37,560 nt of DNA, taken from the NCBI GenBank assembly GCA_001799635.1, contig MGTV01000031.1, positions 1-37,560 of the forward strand. Direction: 5' to 3'. Source of the stretch: Elusimicrobia bacterium GWA2_62_23 (GTDB lineage Bacteria; Elusimicrobiota; Elusimicrobia; Elusimicrobiales; UBA9959). Below are positions 16,004-23,084 of this stretch, one piece after another. A model generated the notes under the pieces. That model was given only the letters and a program-made list of their open reading frames with translations. It ran no database searches and was not told the origin of the DNA. A program made the position numbers and the translations under genes. The stretch's first letter is position 1. Every line of letters begins with the position of its first letter.

Positions 16004-16413
16004 CAGAGCATTCCTCCCACGAATTGCTTTATCTCGTCGCGTACGCGGCGGTAGTGCGCCAGCGCCTCTTCTTCCGTCTTGGCGTCCCGGGCGAGGAAAG
16101 GCGGGTCCTCGAAACTTTTATGCAGCTTCTCCGCCTTGCCGAACCACACCGGGCAGCTTTCCCTCGCCTTGTCGCACACCGTCACCACCAGGTCGAAATC
16201 CTGGCCCTTGAACTCGTCAACGTGCTTGGAGCGGTGCCCGGAAATGTCCACCCCGGCCTCGGCCATCACCTTCACTGCCCGCGGGTCCACCGTGCCGGGG
16301 TTAGTGCCGGCGGAGAACACCTCCGCCCTGCCGGCCAGCAGGACCTTCCCCCAGCCCTCAGCCATCTGGCTGCGGCAGGAATTTCCGGTACAGAGAAAAA
16401 GCATCTTCTTCAT
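16003..16413 (-). CDS. arsC: Arsenate reductase, thioredoxin-linked LMW-phosphatase type
   Basis: A 136-residue arsenate reductase of the low-molecular-weight tyrosine-phosphatase fold. The active-site loop is CTGNSCRS with nucleophile C8; C80 and C87 form the relay disulfide. Their spacing equals C10/C82/C89 of the Staphylococcus aureus enzyme. It reduces As(V) to As(III), with electrons from thioredoxin, for export by Acr3 or methylation by ArsM. It lies one base after arsM. Confidence 0.95.
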   Translation of the reverse strand: MKKMLFLCTGNSCRSQMAEGWGKVLLAGRAEVFSAGTNPGTVDPRAVKVMAEAGVDISGHRSKHVDEFKGQDFDLVVTVCDKARESCPVWFGKAEKLHKSFEDPPFLARDAKTEEEALAHYRRVRDEIKQFVGGML

Positions 16414-16414
16414 T

Positions 16415-17170
16415 TTATTTCCTCGCGTACACGGTTATGCTGGACGCCGCCCCGTCCAGCGCCTTACCGGCCTTGTCGGTAATCGGGTCGGAGCAGGTGC
16501 CGCCGGCCCTATAGGCCTTGTCAGCGAGCAGTTTTATGCCTTTGAACCCGGCGGCCTTTATGGCGCCGAGGTAATCCTTGCGCTGCAGGGCGCCGGCCAC
16601 ACAGGCGGCGTAAAGTCCGGCGTGCTTCTTAAGCGCCGGCGGCAGTTCACGATTGAGCACTATGTCGCTCACCACCATGACGCCGCCCGGTTTCAGGGCG
16701 CGGAAGGCCTCGCGGAAGACGGCGGGCTTGTCCGGGGAAAGATTGACCACGCAATTGGAGATGATCAGGTCCGCCTCGCAGTCCTTCACCGGCAATTCCT
16801 CTATGAGCCCTTTGCGGAACTCAACGTTCTGGAGGCCCGTGCGCTTGGAGAACTTGAGGAGATTGTCTTTGGCGAGTTTCAGCATCTCCGGCGTCATGTC
16901 CACGCCTATCACCCGGCCCTTCGGCCCGGCCAGCGGCGCCGCTATAAAGACGTCCTTGCCGGCCCCGGAGCCGAGGTCCAACACGGTCATGCCCTTCTTT
17001 ATCTTAGAGAACCCCACCGGGTTGCCGCAGGATAACCCCAGTTCCCCCTCAGAAGCGGCCGGCGCGGGTCCGCAGCAGGAAGAGCCGGAACAGCAGGAAA
17101 CGGCTTTAGTCGCCACGGTGGCGTAAGCCTTGCGAACCATGGACCGGGTCTTAGTGTGATGAACTTTCAT
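16415..17170 (-). CDS. arsM: Arsenite S-adenosylmethionine methyltransferase
   Basis: A 251-residue SAM-dependent methyltransferase. The SAM motif is VLDLGSGAGKD (64-74). Three cysteines, C48 in LSCGNP, C140 in SNCVVNLSPDK and C190 in CVAGAL, match the As(III)-binding Cys of ArsM; the 50-residue gap between the last two equals that of the algal enzyme. The N-terminus adds two CC pairs (26-27, 32-33). It methylates arsenite to mono-, di- and trimethyl forms. It is part of the arsenic operon, ten bases after the ArsG gene, with a GGAGG ribosome site. Confidence 0.95.
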   Translation of the reverse strand: MKVHHTKTRSMVRKAYATVATKAVSCCSGSSCCGPAPAASEGELGLSCGNPVGFSKIKKGMTVLDLGSGAGKDVFIAAPLAGPKGRVIGVDMTPEMLKLAKDNLLKFSKRTGLQNVEFRKGLIEELPVKDCEADLIISNCVVNLSPDKPAVFREAFRALKPGGVMVVSDIVLNRELPPALKKHAGLYAACVAGALQRKDYLGAIKAAGFKGIKLLADKAYRAGGTCSDPITDKAGKALDGAASSITVYARK

Positions 17171-17180
17171 TTTGAGCCTC

Positions 17181-17873
17181 CTAGATAAAACCGAAAATAT
17201 ATTTTAGCCCCAGGTAGACGCCGCAGGCTATGAAGACCCAGCCGGTGGCGGATTTGGCGTAGCTCCCGAAGCGCCCGGCAGCACCGGCCGCAGCGGCGGC
17301 CTTCTTGAGGCCGAGGTCCAGCGCCAGGGCCAGCCCGACCACTGGCAGGGCCGTGCCCAGGCCGTAAAGCAGCGGCAGCGACACCGGGGCCGCCTGCCCG
17401 GCGGCCAGCGGCAGCACTACCCCGAAGTAAAGCGCCGCCGAGACCGGGCAGAAAGCCAGCGCGAAGACGAAGCCCATGGCCACGGAGGCGGCCGCGCCGC
17501 CCCTGCGCCTGAACTTCGACAGGTCGAAAAGATCGAAGCCGGTGAAACCGCGGCCGAACATGTCCAGCATGTACATGCCGGCCAGCACCAATACCGGCGA
17601 CAGCGCCTGGCCGCCGTATTTCTGCATGAAGAAAGAGAAAGCCGGTACCGCGAGCAGGCTTTTCACCGCCAGGAAGCCCACCGCCAGGTAGGCCAGCGCC
17701 CGGCCCAGGGCGTAAAGCCCGCCGTGCGCCAGCACCGCCAGCCGGTGGGCGCCGGACTGCCTGGAAATATGGCTCAGCGCGGCTATGTTCGTGGCCAGCG
17801 GGCAGGGGCTCACCGAGGTGAGCACTCCCGTCCAGAGGGCCGTGGCGGCCGCCGCCCAGAATTCAGCGTTCAT
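17181..17873 (-). CDS. arsG: ArsG-like CcdA-family membrane transporter
   Basis: A 230-residue CcdA/DsbD-type membrane protein with six or so hydrophobic segments. It opens with ALWTGVLTSVSPCPLATNIAA, where the SPCPLATN motif carries the conserved Cys-Pro of this family, and has a second Cys in ALAFCPVSAALYFGV. Homologues paired with ArsF have been named ArsG, an efflux permease for trivalent aromatic arsenicals; plain CcdA passes electrons to periplasmic thiols. The ArsF-like gene overlaps its start by four bases, which supports the ArsG assignment. Confidence 0.8.
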   Translation of the reverse strand: MNAEFWAAAATALWTGVLTSVSPCPLATNIAALSHISRQSGAHRLAVLAHGGLYALGRALAYLAVGFLAVKSLLAVPAFSFFMQKYGGQALSPVLVLAGMYMLDMFGRGFTGFDLFDLSKFRRRGGAAASVAMGFVFALAFCPVSAALYFGVVLPLAAGQAAPVSLPLLYGLGTALPVVGLALALDLGLKKAAAAAGAAGRFGSYAKSATGWVFIACGVYLGLKYIFGFI

Positions 17874-18379
17874 TTTTCATCCAGCAATTTGCGCGTTTCA
17901 CCGGCCACATAGTCCGCGAAGGCGTCCTTGTCCCCCAGCAGGGTCCAGACCTTGTCCAGACGCGCCCAGCGGTCGGGTTTGTCCCCGGAGTAGCGCTGTA
18001 CCACCACCGACTTGGAATTAAGCCAGTAGTCCCGCACGAAATGGGCGTTAGCCTGCTCGTCGGTGTTTACGCCCCTGAAGGTTACCCGCCAGCCTTTGTA
18101 GTCATGCTTGAAATACTTTTCCACCGCCGCGCGGGTATAGGCCTCTATGGTAGTGCATGAAGAACAGCGGGTGTTGGTGTAGAAATAATAGACCGTGGCC
18201 GTTTTAGCCGCGGCGGTGTTTTTGGGCGCCGGAGCCGGTTCAACCGCCGCCGGCGCCGGCTCAGCCGCGGGCTCGCTTTGCGCGCAGCAGGGCGCGCCGG
18301 CCATCTTATAAACGGCCGCGGCTACGCTGAGCCCCACGAAACCGAGCAGCAGGAACTTTACCGCTCTTTTCCCGGTCAC
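17870..18379 (-). CDS. arsF: ArsF-like thiol protein (nitroreductase subunit family)
   Basis: A 169-residue protein with an N-terminal membrane anchor or signal (FLLLGFVGLSVAAAV), a CC pair at 31-32, a Pro/Ala-rich linker and a thioredoxin-like domain from about residue 60. The domain has a CxxC at 72-75 in YTNTRCSSCTTIEAYT. This motif and the location next to ArsG match the ArsF family, reported with ArsE and ArsG to act on nitrophenyl arsenicals. It probably faces the periplasm. It overlaps both neighbours by ATGA, so translation is coupled. Confidence 0.75.
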   Translation of the reverse strand: MTGKRAVKFLLLGFVGLSVAAAVYKMAGAPCCAQSEPAAEPAPAAVEPAPAPKNTAAAKTATVYYFYTNTRCSSCTTIEAYTRAAVEKYFKHDYKGWRVTFRGVNTDEQANAHFVRDYWLNSKSVVVQRYSGDKPDRWARLDKVWTLLGDKDAFADYVAGETRKLLDEK

Positions 18380-18609
18380 TTAAGTAGCTCCTTCAGGGCT
18401 TCGATGGTCGGCACGCGGCCCTCCAGTTTCACCTTGCCGTCCACGGCCAGCGCCGGGGTGGCCATTATACCGGCCTCGGCTATCTTTTCATAGTCGCTGA
18501 CCTTCTCCATCTCATAGTCCAGGCCCAGCGCCTTGGCCGCGGCCTCCGCGTGCTGGTAGAGTATCCCGCATTTAGCGCAGCCGCCGCCGAAGATCTGTAT
18601 CTTTTTCAT
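18376..18609 (-). CDS. Small thioredoxin-like protein (MTH895/TM0996 family, ArsE candidate)
   Basis: A 77-residue glutaredoxin-like protein with a CxxC at 11-14 in FGGGCAKCGILYQ and the cis-Pro region MATPALAVDGKV. This is the short TM0996/MTH895 type of redox disulfide protein. It overlaps arsF by four bases and has a TAGGAGG ribosome site. From its position it may be the ArsE component or the thiol donor for ArsF or ArsC; I hold the ArsE name as an inference. Confidence 0.85.
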   Translation of the reverse strand: MKKIQIFGGGCAKCGILYQHAEAAAKALGLDYEMEKVSDYEKIAEAGIMATPALAVDGKVKLEGRVPTIEALKELLK

Positions 18610-18617
18610 CTTTCCTC

Positions 18618-19580
18618 CTACCGCATTATAAAGTTGAACAGAAAACCGGTGAACATTATGCCCGCGCCGACAATGCCGAAAAAGATGAACAGCAGCTTCG
18701 CCTTCATCACCCTGCGCAGGATCATGAACTCGGGCAGGCTCAGCCCGGTGACCGCCATCATGAAGGCGAGCGTGGTGCCCAGCGCCACGCCTTTCTCGGT
18801 GAGCGCGCTGACCAACGGTATGATGCCCGCGGCGTTGGAATAGAGCGGTATGCCGACGAGGGTGGCCAGCGGCACGGCGTACCACTTGTCCGCGCCGGCG
18901 TAGCGGGCCAGCAGGTCCTGCGGCACATAGCCGTGTATCCAGGCGCCTACGCCTATTCCTATAAGGACATAAGGCCAGACCTTTTTCAGGATATCCAGGG
19001 TATAGTCTTTGGCGTAGTCCCGGCGTTCGGCCCAGGGCATGTCGGCCCCCAGCACGGCGTTCTGCACCCTTTTGGTCTGGTCGAAGCCCTCCAGCAGGTG
19101 CTCCAAACGCAGGCGGCCGATGATCAGCCCCGCGATAACGGCTATCGCGTAGCCGCTCGCGGCGTAGAGCAGCGCTATCTTCCAGCCGAACATGCCGAAG
19201 AGCATGATGAGCGCAACTTCGTTTATCATCGGCGAGGCCACCAGGAAGGAGAAGGTGACGCCCAGCGGTATGCCAGTCTGGATGAAGCCCAGGAACAGCG
19301 GGATGGCGCTGCAGGTGCAGAAAGGCGTGACTATGCCCAGCGCGGCGGCCCACAAGTGGCCGGCGAAGCGGCTTTTCTTCAGTATTATCTCCCGCACCCG
19401 CGACGGCGGCAGGAAGGTGCGCATTATGGACACCGCGTAGATGATGCCCGCGAGGAGGATAAAGATCTTGATCGTGTCGAAGACGAAGAAGTTCACCGCC
19501 CCCCCGGCCAGCGTCTCCCGCCCGAGACCGAAGACGCCGTAGGTCAGCCAGTCGGCGAACATTTGCACGGGTTTAAACAT
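18618..19580 (-). CDS. arsP: ArsP-type permease (organoarsenical efflux)
   Basis: A 320-residue permease of the PF03773 family with about eight hydrophobic helices. Family motifs include GIVTPFCTCSAIPLFLGF with the CTC pair at C88/C90, FLVASPMINE and GIPLYSNAAGIIP. Characterised ArsP proteins export trivalent organoarsenicals such as methylarsenite, which suits its place with ArsM. Some relatives carry other metals, so this is context-based. It overlaps the end of arsR by eight bases and lies eight bases before the thioredoxin gene. Confidence 0.85.
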   Translation of the reverse strand: MFKPVQMFADWLTYGVFGLGRETLAGGAVNFFVFDTIKIFILLAGIIYAVSIMRTFLPPSRVREIILKKSRFAGHLWAAALGIVTPFCTCSAIPLFLGFIQTGIPLGVTFSFLVASPMINEVALIMLFGMFGWKIALLYAASGYAIAVIAGLIIGRLRLEHLLEGFDQTKRVQNAVLGADMPWAERRDYAKDYTLDILKKVWPYVLIGIGVGAWIHGYVPQDLLARYAGADKWYAVPLATLVGIPLYSNAAGIIPLVSALTEKGVALGTTLAFMMAVTGLSLPEFMILRRVMKAKLLFIFFGIVGAGIMFTGFLFNFIMR

Positions 19581-19869
19581 TGGTTTTCTCCAGGGCGGCC
19601 AGGCAGCGGGTAAAATCCAGAACGCAGGGGCAGACCAGGCGGTAGTAAAGCCAGTTCCCCTCCCGGCGGGAGGCCACCAGGCCGGCGTTCCTGAGCAACA
19701 GCAGGTGCTTTGAGACCGTGGAGAGGTCGTCGCCCACCAGGTCGCGCAGTTCGCAGACGCAGGTTTCCTTTTTCTTCAGGGAATTGAGTATAAGCAGGCG
19801 CGTGGGGTGCGCCATGGCCTTGAGCACGGCGGCTTCCCTGCGGTAAACTTTCTTGAGGTCCGGTTTCAT
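19573..19869 (-). CDS. arsR: ArsR-family As(III)-responsive repressor
   Basis: A 98-residue ArsR/SmtB winged-helix protein: MAHPTRLLILNSL, ELRDLVGDDLSTVSKHLLLLRNAGLV and the wing REGNWLYYRL. C37 and C39 in ETCVCEL form the arsenite-binding site at the recognition helix, with further Cys at 80, 82 and 89. As(III) binding should release it from the operator just upstream. It is the first gene of the arsenic operon. There is no Shine-Dalgarno sequence; the promoter -10 ends eight bases before the ATG, so the mRNA is probably leaderless. Confidence 0.95.
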   Translation of the reverse strand: MKPDLKKVYRREAAVLKAMAHPTRLLILNSLKKKETCVCELRDLVGDDLSTVSKHLLLLRNAGLVASRREGNWLYYRLVCPCVLDFTRCLAALEKTNV

Positions 19870-19873
19870 ATAT

Positions 19874-19906
19874 GGCTATTTTGCCAAATAGCCAAATAGA
19901 TGTCAA
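19874..19906 (-). promoter_or_regulatory. arsR promoter with palindromic operator
   Basis: On the minus strand a perfect -35 TTGACA (19901-19906), a 17-base spacer and CAAAAT (19878-19883) form a good promoter. A perfect 8-bp inverted repeat with a 4-base centre (19874-19893) covers the -10, as expected for an ArsR operator. The predicted start of transcription is within about two bases of the arsR ATG. Confidence 0.8.
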
Positions 19907-19940
19907 GAGAAAAGGCGCCCGGGTGTCCGCCAGGGCGCCT
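19906..19940 (-). terminator. Terminator abutting the arsR promoter
   Basis: An 8-bp stem (19913-19920 with 19933-19940, loop 12) is followed on the minus strand by TTTTCTCTT, whose last bases run into the arsR -35 box. It ends the DUF438-DUF1858 transcript and keeps it out of the arsenic operon. Confidence 0.75.
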
Positions 19941-19945
19941 CTGCC

Positions 19946-20176
19946 TCAGGCCTTTACGGTGAAGCCCTTCGCCTTCAGCGCGGCAGTCACGGCGCCCAGG
20001 TCCAGGCCCAGGTGCCCGCAGCCGGTCCGCACGGTCATCTGCCGGCCATGGGTTTCCCTCATCACGGGGTTCTTCACGCCCATGAAGCCCAGCTCGAAGA
20101 GGATATCTATGGTCTCCGGATACTGGGCGGTCAGGTCGTAGAGCGTCTTGTCCAGGTCTATTATCTTTTCGGTCAT
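19946..20176 (-). CDS. DUF1858 domain protein
   Basis: A 76-residue protein that is almost entirely one DUF1858 domain (PF08984): KTLYDLTAQYPETIDILFELGF, then the conserved RTGCGHLGLDLG near the end. The domain is found alone or next to DUF438/hemerythrin proteins in anaerobes and is thought to have a redox or sensing role, not proven. It begins one base after the stop of the DUF438 gene and is followed by the terminator. Confidence 0.85.
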   Translation of the reverse strand: MTEKIIDLDKTLYDLTAQYPETIDILFELGFMGVKNPVMRETHGRQMTVRTGCGHLGLDLGAVTAALKAKGFTVKA

Positions 20177-20177
20177 A

Positions 20178-21332
20178 TCAAGCCAGCCTCTTTTCGCCTT
20201 TTATCTTCTGTATGTCCGTTATGTCCTGGGTCACTTCGAGCGAACCCAGGTATTTCCCCTCCGGGGAGCGCAGGGCGAAATAACGGATGTGGATAACGCG
20301 GCCCTTCATGTTTATCCAGAATTCCTCGCTGCTTTTGGAACCGTCCCTGAAGCCGTTGAGGATCTTCTCCACGGCCCCCAGGCTCTGCGGCGGGTGGCAG
20401 TTCTGCACCTTGCGCCCTATAATGGAGCGCACGCGCAGGAAAACCCGGTCCTTGCCTTCGGAGAAGTAGCGGACGGTATCGTCCGCGTCCACGAAGGTGA
20501 GGTCCACCGGCAGGGCGTTGAGCAGGGCGGTCAGGTCCTGCAGCGAAAGGCTGCCGCTGGGCAGGTTCACCACGGCGCCCGACAGCGAGGCCGTGTTCTG
20601 CGCTATATCCAGCGCCTCGGCCGCGGCGGCCGGCGGCTCTATGAAGATATACCCGGACTGGGCGCTCTCGCGGAAGATCTCGCCCCAGTCCGCAGGCTTG
20701 AGCTTCTCGAGAGCCGTGGGAAAGAGGATGTTCTCCTCCTTGAAGATCATGCCGTCCAGTTCTTCCAGCAGGGCGGAGGCCGCCGCCGGGAACTCTTCCG
20801 GACCCGCGGCCAGGACTTTCTTGAAGAGCCCGCGAACTTCGTCGTGCTTGCCCCACATTACCTTGGAAGGCCCGTAGAAGCCGGCCTTCTCCAGGTAAGG
20901 GAACAGCAGCTGCTCTTTGCGTTCGTAGTGTTTAAGCACGGCGCGCAGTTCTTCTATGATAGTGCGCACCCAGTTGCCGCCCTTGCCTTCTTTCAGCGCC
21001 GGCAGCAGCGCTTTGGCCGAATCCACCCGGCGCCTTATCTCGGCATTCTCGGCCTTGAACAGCGCCACAGGGTGGGACGGGGATTCGGGATCGGCCATGC
21101 TCTTCTCCAGGTCCTTCTGAAAAAGCAGCGCGTGCACGTTGCAGAACTTCTTTATCTCCTCGGCCGGCACGCCGTCCTCCAGCAGGGACTGCTCCAGCTC
21201 GAAGATCTCGTTGGCCGTGACCTGGCCCACTTCCAGTTCGAAACGCGCTTTGGCATTTTCCAGCGACAGCCCTTTATGGAGCTCCGCCAGGATCTCTTTC
21301 AGTATCCGCTTCTTGTCCGGGTATCCGCCCAT
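20178..21332 (-). CDS. DUF438 / hemerythrin / PAS sensor-like protein
   Basis: A 384-residue protein with three parts. Residues 5-75 are DUF438 (LKEILAELHKGLSLENAKARF...). Residues about 85-225 are a hemerythrin-like HHE bundle with candidate ligands H86, H138 (HYERKEQLLFPYLEK), H162 (HDEVR) and E-rich EENILFPTA. Residues about 260-375 form a PAS domain (LTFVDADDTVRYFS, NCHPPQS, EFWINMKGRVIHIRYFAL). Such proteins are thought to sense O2 or NO at the di-iron or PAS site. There is no output domain. It pairs with DUF1858. The start has an AGGAGG site six bases ahead. Confidence 0.88.
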   Translation of the reverse strand: MGGYPDKKRILKEILAELHKGLSLENAKARFELEVGQVTANEIFELEQSLLEDGVPAEEIKKFCNVHALLFQKDLEKSMADPESPSHPVALFKAENAEIRRRVDSAKALLPALKEGKGGNWVRTIIEELRAVLKHYERKEQLLFPYLEKAGFYGPSKVMWGKHDEVRGLFKKVLAAGPEEFPAAASALLEELDGMIFKEENILFPTALEKLKPADWGEIFRESAQSGYIFIEPPAAAAEALDIAQNTASLSGAVVNLPSGSLSLQDLTALLNALPVDLTFVDADDTVRYFSEGKDRVFLRVRSIIGRKVQNCHPPQSLGAVEKILNGFRDGSKSSEEFWINMKGRVIHIRYFALRSPEGKYLGSLEVTQDITDIQKIKGEKRLA

Positions 21333-21511
21333 GTCGCCTCCTGGGCCTTTATCATTACCAGCGCCGCCTTGAAACTTCTTGACGGACCCGCTAGCTAAGG
21401 CCGAGCATCTCGTTTATAATATCAAAAACCATAAGGTTTTTCGCGCGGTCGCCGTTCAGCAGTCTCCGGCCGCCCTGCAATAAAACCCCGCCCGCCGGCG
21501 TTGTATCTGTA
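21333..21511. other. Divergent intergenic region
   Basis: This 179-base gap lies between the DUF438 gene and the CBM9-like gene. It contains TATAAT at 21415-21420 on the plus strand with no matching -35, and a 7-bp stem with a 4-base loop (21424-21441) of the type AAAAACC/GGTTTTT. I see no gene. Confidence 0.35.
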
Positions 21512-22312
21512 ATGAAAAACAACCCCGCCCCGCTCATAATAGCGCTGACCCTGCTGCAATGCTGCTACGGCCTGTCCCACGCGGCTATCTGGGGACGGGG
21601 CAAGCTGCCCGCCCCGCGGCACCAGACCCAGATAACCGTGGACGGCAGGCTCTCCGACTGGCCCGCAGGGGAGACTTATGACAGTTCAGGACTGCGGTTC
21701 AGGGCCATAAACGACGGGAACAACCTTTATTTGAGCGTTTCGGCCCATGAGGCCGGCGCCAAGGCCATATTGACGGGAGAAATACGGCAGGATGTCGCGC
21801 TCTGGTTTTCGGACGGGGAAAGCCGCACCTTGGGGCTGCGCCTGCCGTTCGGCGCCCTCGGCGTCCCGGTGGAGGGAATAGGGCCCGGCGCCATAGAACC
21901 GGTACTCCTGAAACCGGAGGGGACCGCTGTTTCCACTTCAACTCTTCCTGCGGGCATGGAATTCGGCGGAGAGATCCCCGGGCGCGTACCCATCTATGAG
22001 CTGAAGATACCGCTGGCCATGCTAAAAACCGGGCGCAACAGTATCCGGCTGGATTTCATGACTTCCTACGTTTCCGCCGAATTGGAGCAGCGGATGAAAG
22101 AGCGCTTCACCCAGGCCGCCGGGCAAAGAGCGGCCGGGCAGCACGGCGCCGAGGGCGGGATGCGGCCACAGGGCGGCATGGCCGGCCGCGGCGGCGGCAA
22201 GATGGGCGGCGGCAAGCGCGGGGGAGGCGGCCGCGGCGCCGGCAGGGCGCAGCCGGAGTTCCCCTCTCCCCTGGAAATAAGCTTAACCATACTGCCGGAC
22301 GCCAAGCCATAA
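21512..22312 (+). CDS. Secreted protein with CBM9/DOMON-like domain
   Basis: A 266-residue exported protein. The signal peptide ends GLSHA near residue 24. Residues 38-195 look like the carbohydrate-binding module 9 / DOMON-like sandwich: ITVDGRLSDWPA, NLYLSVSAHEAGAKAIL, DVALWFSDG and a closing IYELKIPLAMLK. The last 70 residues are a Met-, Arg-, Gln- and Gly-rich tail (RGGGKMGGGKRGGGGRG), probably disordered. There is no catalytic domain, so it is likely a binding protein. It starts 14 bases before a lipoprotein gene. No strong ribosome site is seen. Confidence 0.65.
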   Translation: MKNNPAPLIIALTLLQCCYGLSHAAIWGRGKLPAPRHQTQITVDGRLSDWPAGETYDSSGLRFRAINDGNNLYLSVSAHEAGAKAILTGEIRQDVALWFSDGESRTLGLRLPFGALGVPVEGIGPGAIEPVLLKPEGTAVSTSTLPAGMEFGGEIPGRVPIYELKIPLAMLKTGRNSIRLDFMTSYVSAELEQRMKERFTQAAGQRAAGQHGAEGGMRPQGGMAGRGGGKMGGGKRGGGGRGAGRAQPEFPSPLEISLTILPDAKP

Positions 22313-22326
22313 AGGAGCAGAACACC

Positions 22327-22860
22327 ATGAGCATAACCACCCTTGGAAAATTTCTTGCGGGCGGCCTGCTGGCCCTGAACCTGGGCGGCTGCATGATGGC
22401 CGCGCGCGGCGTCGGCGGCCAGGGCGAAGAACAGACGGCGAAGGTCCTGACAAGGGAGATCGCCGCTAAAGACCTGAGCCTCTCCCTGGAAGCTCCCCCC
22501 ATTTCAGCCGGGAGGGAAACCAGGTTCCTCCTGAAACTGGCCCGCCTCCGGGACGGCAAGCCCGTAACCGGAGCGGCCGTCGCCTTTATTATCGAACGCG
22601 AAAGCCCCGACGGCGGCGCCATAAAATTGGCCGAACAGGAGTCCGAAGAGATAGCCGGGAAGGGCCAGTACCAGCTGCATTACGAATTCAGGACGCCGGG
22701 CAGGTATAAGATAACGGCCAGCGCCGCCGAGCCGGGAGAACCCGCCGCGCAGGCGCAGAGCGTCTCTCTCACGCAGGAAATAAGCAAGGCCAAAACCTCC
22801 AGCCTTTGGTTCATCCTGGGCGCCGCGGCGGTGCTGGCGGTGAAATTCCTTGTCCTTTAA
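22327..22860 (+). CDS. YtkA-like lipoprotein
   Basis: A 177-residue protein with a lipoprotein signal (lipobox LGGC, Cys at about 22). Residues about 50-145 resemble the YtkA/FixH-like immunoglobulin fold (FLLKLARLRDGKPVTGAAVAFI and GQYQLHYEFRTPGRYKITA). A C-terminal hydrophobic segment (SLWFILGAAAVLAVKFLVL) is a possible second membrane anchor, which is odd for a lipoprotein. An AAAGGAGC site precedes the ATG. It follows the CBM9-like gene by 14 bases, so the two are likely co-expressed. YtkA proteins sit near copper or surface functions, but the role is unknown. Confidence 0.65.
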   Translation: MSITTLGKFLAGGLLALNLGGCMMAARGVGGQGEEQTAKVLTREIAAKDLSLSLEAPPISAGRETRFLLKLARLRDGKPVTGAAVAFIIERESPDGGAIKLAEQESEEIAGKGQYQLHYEFRTPGRYKITASAAEPGEPAAQAQSVSLTQEISKAKTSSLWFILGAAAVLAVKFLVL

Positions 22861-23014
22861 ATTACAGAACTGCCGCCCCCCTGCCAAAAGGCCTTTTGCG
22901 TGCCATACGATACCAATAACTACCAATATTCTGGTAATTGTGAGTACACATAAAATTTCACGACTTCAAAACAGCGATCCAGGACTTACCTCTATTCACC
23001 GGCAGGGCGAAAAC

Positions 23015-23052
23015 CGTAAAGAAAAAGAGAAAACTGCCGCGCTGACCGCGGC
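23015..23052 (-). terminator. Intrinsic terminator of the clostripain gene
   Basis: A 6-bp GC stem (23036-23041 with 23047-23052) is followed on the minus strand by a T/C-rich run (TTTTCTCTTTTTCTTT). It lies about 33 bases after the protease stop. The rest of the gap from 22861 holds a 14-base palindrome (22885-22898) and a 10-base-spaced TACCAATA direct repeat (22911, 22921); I see no gene in it. Confidence 0.65.
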
Positions 23053-23084
23053 CACTATCTTTGACGGGAATCGGTGATACGTGT

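Noticed and set aside
22885-22898. 14-base palindrome CAAAAGGCCTTTTG as a terminator or operator
   Set aside because: With a minimum loop the stem is only five pairs and no T run follows; no promoter is next to it.
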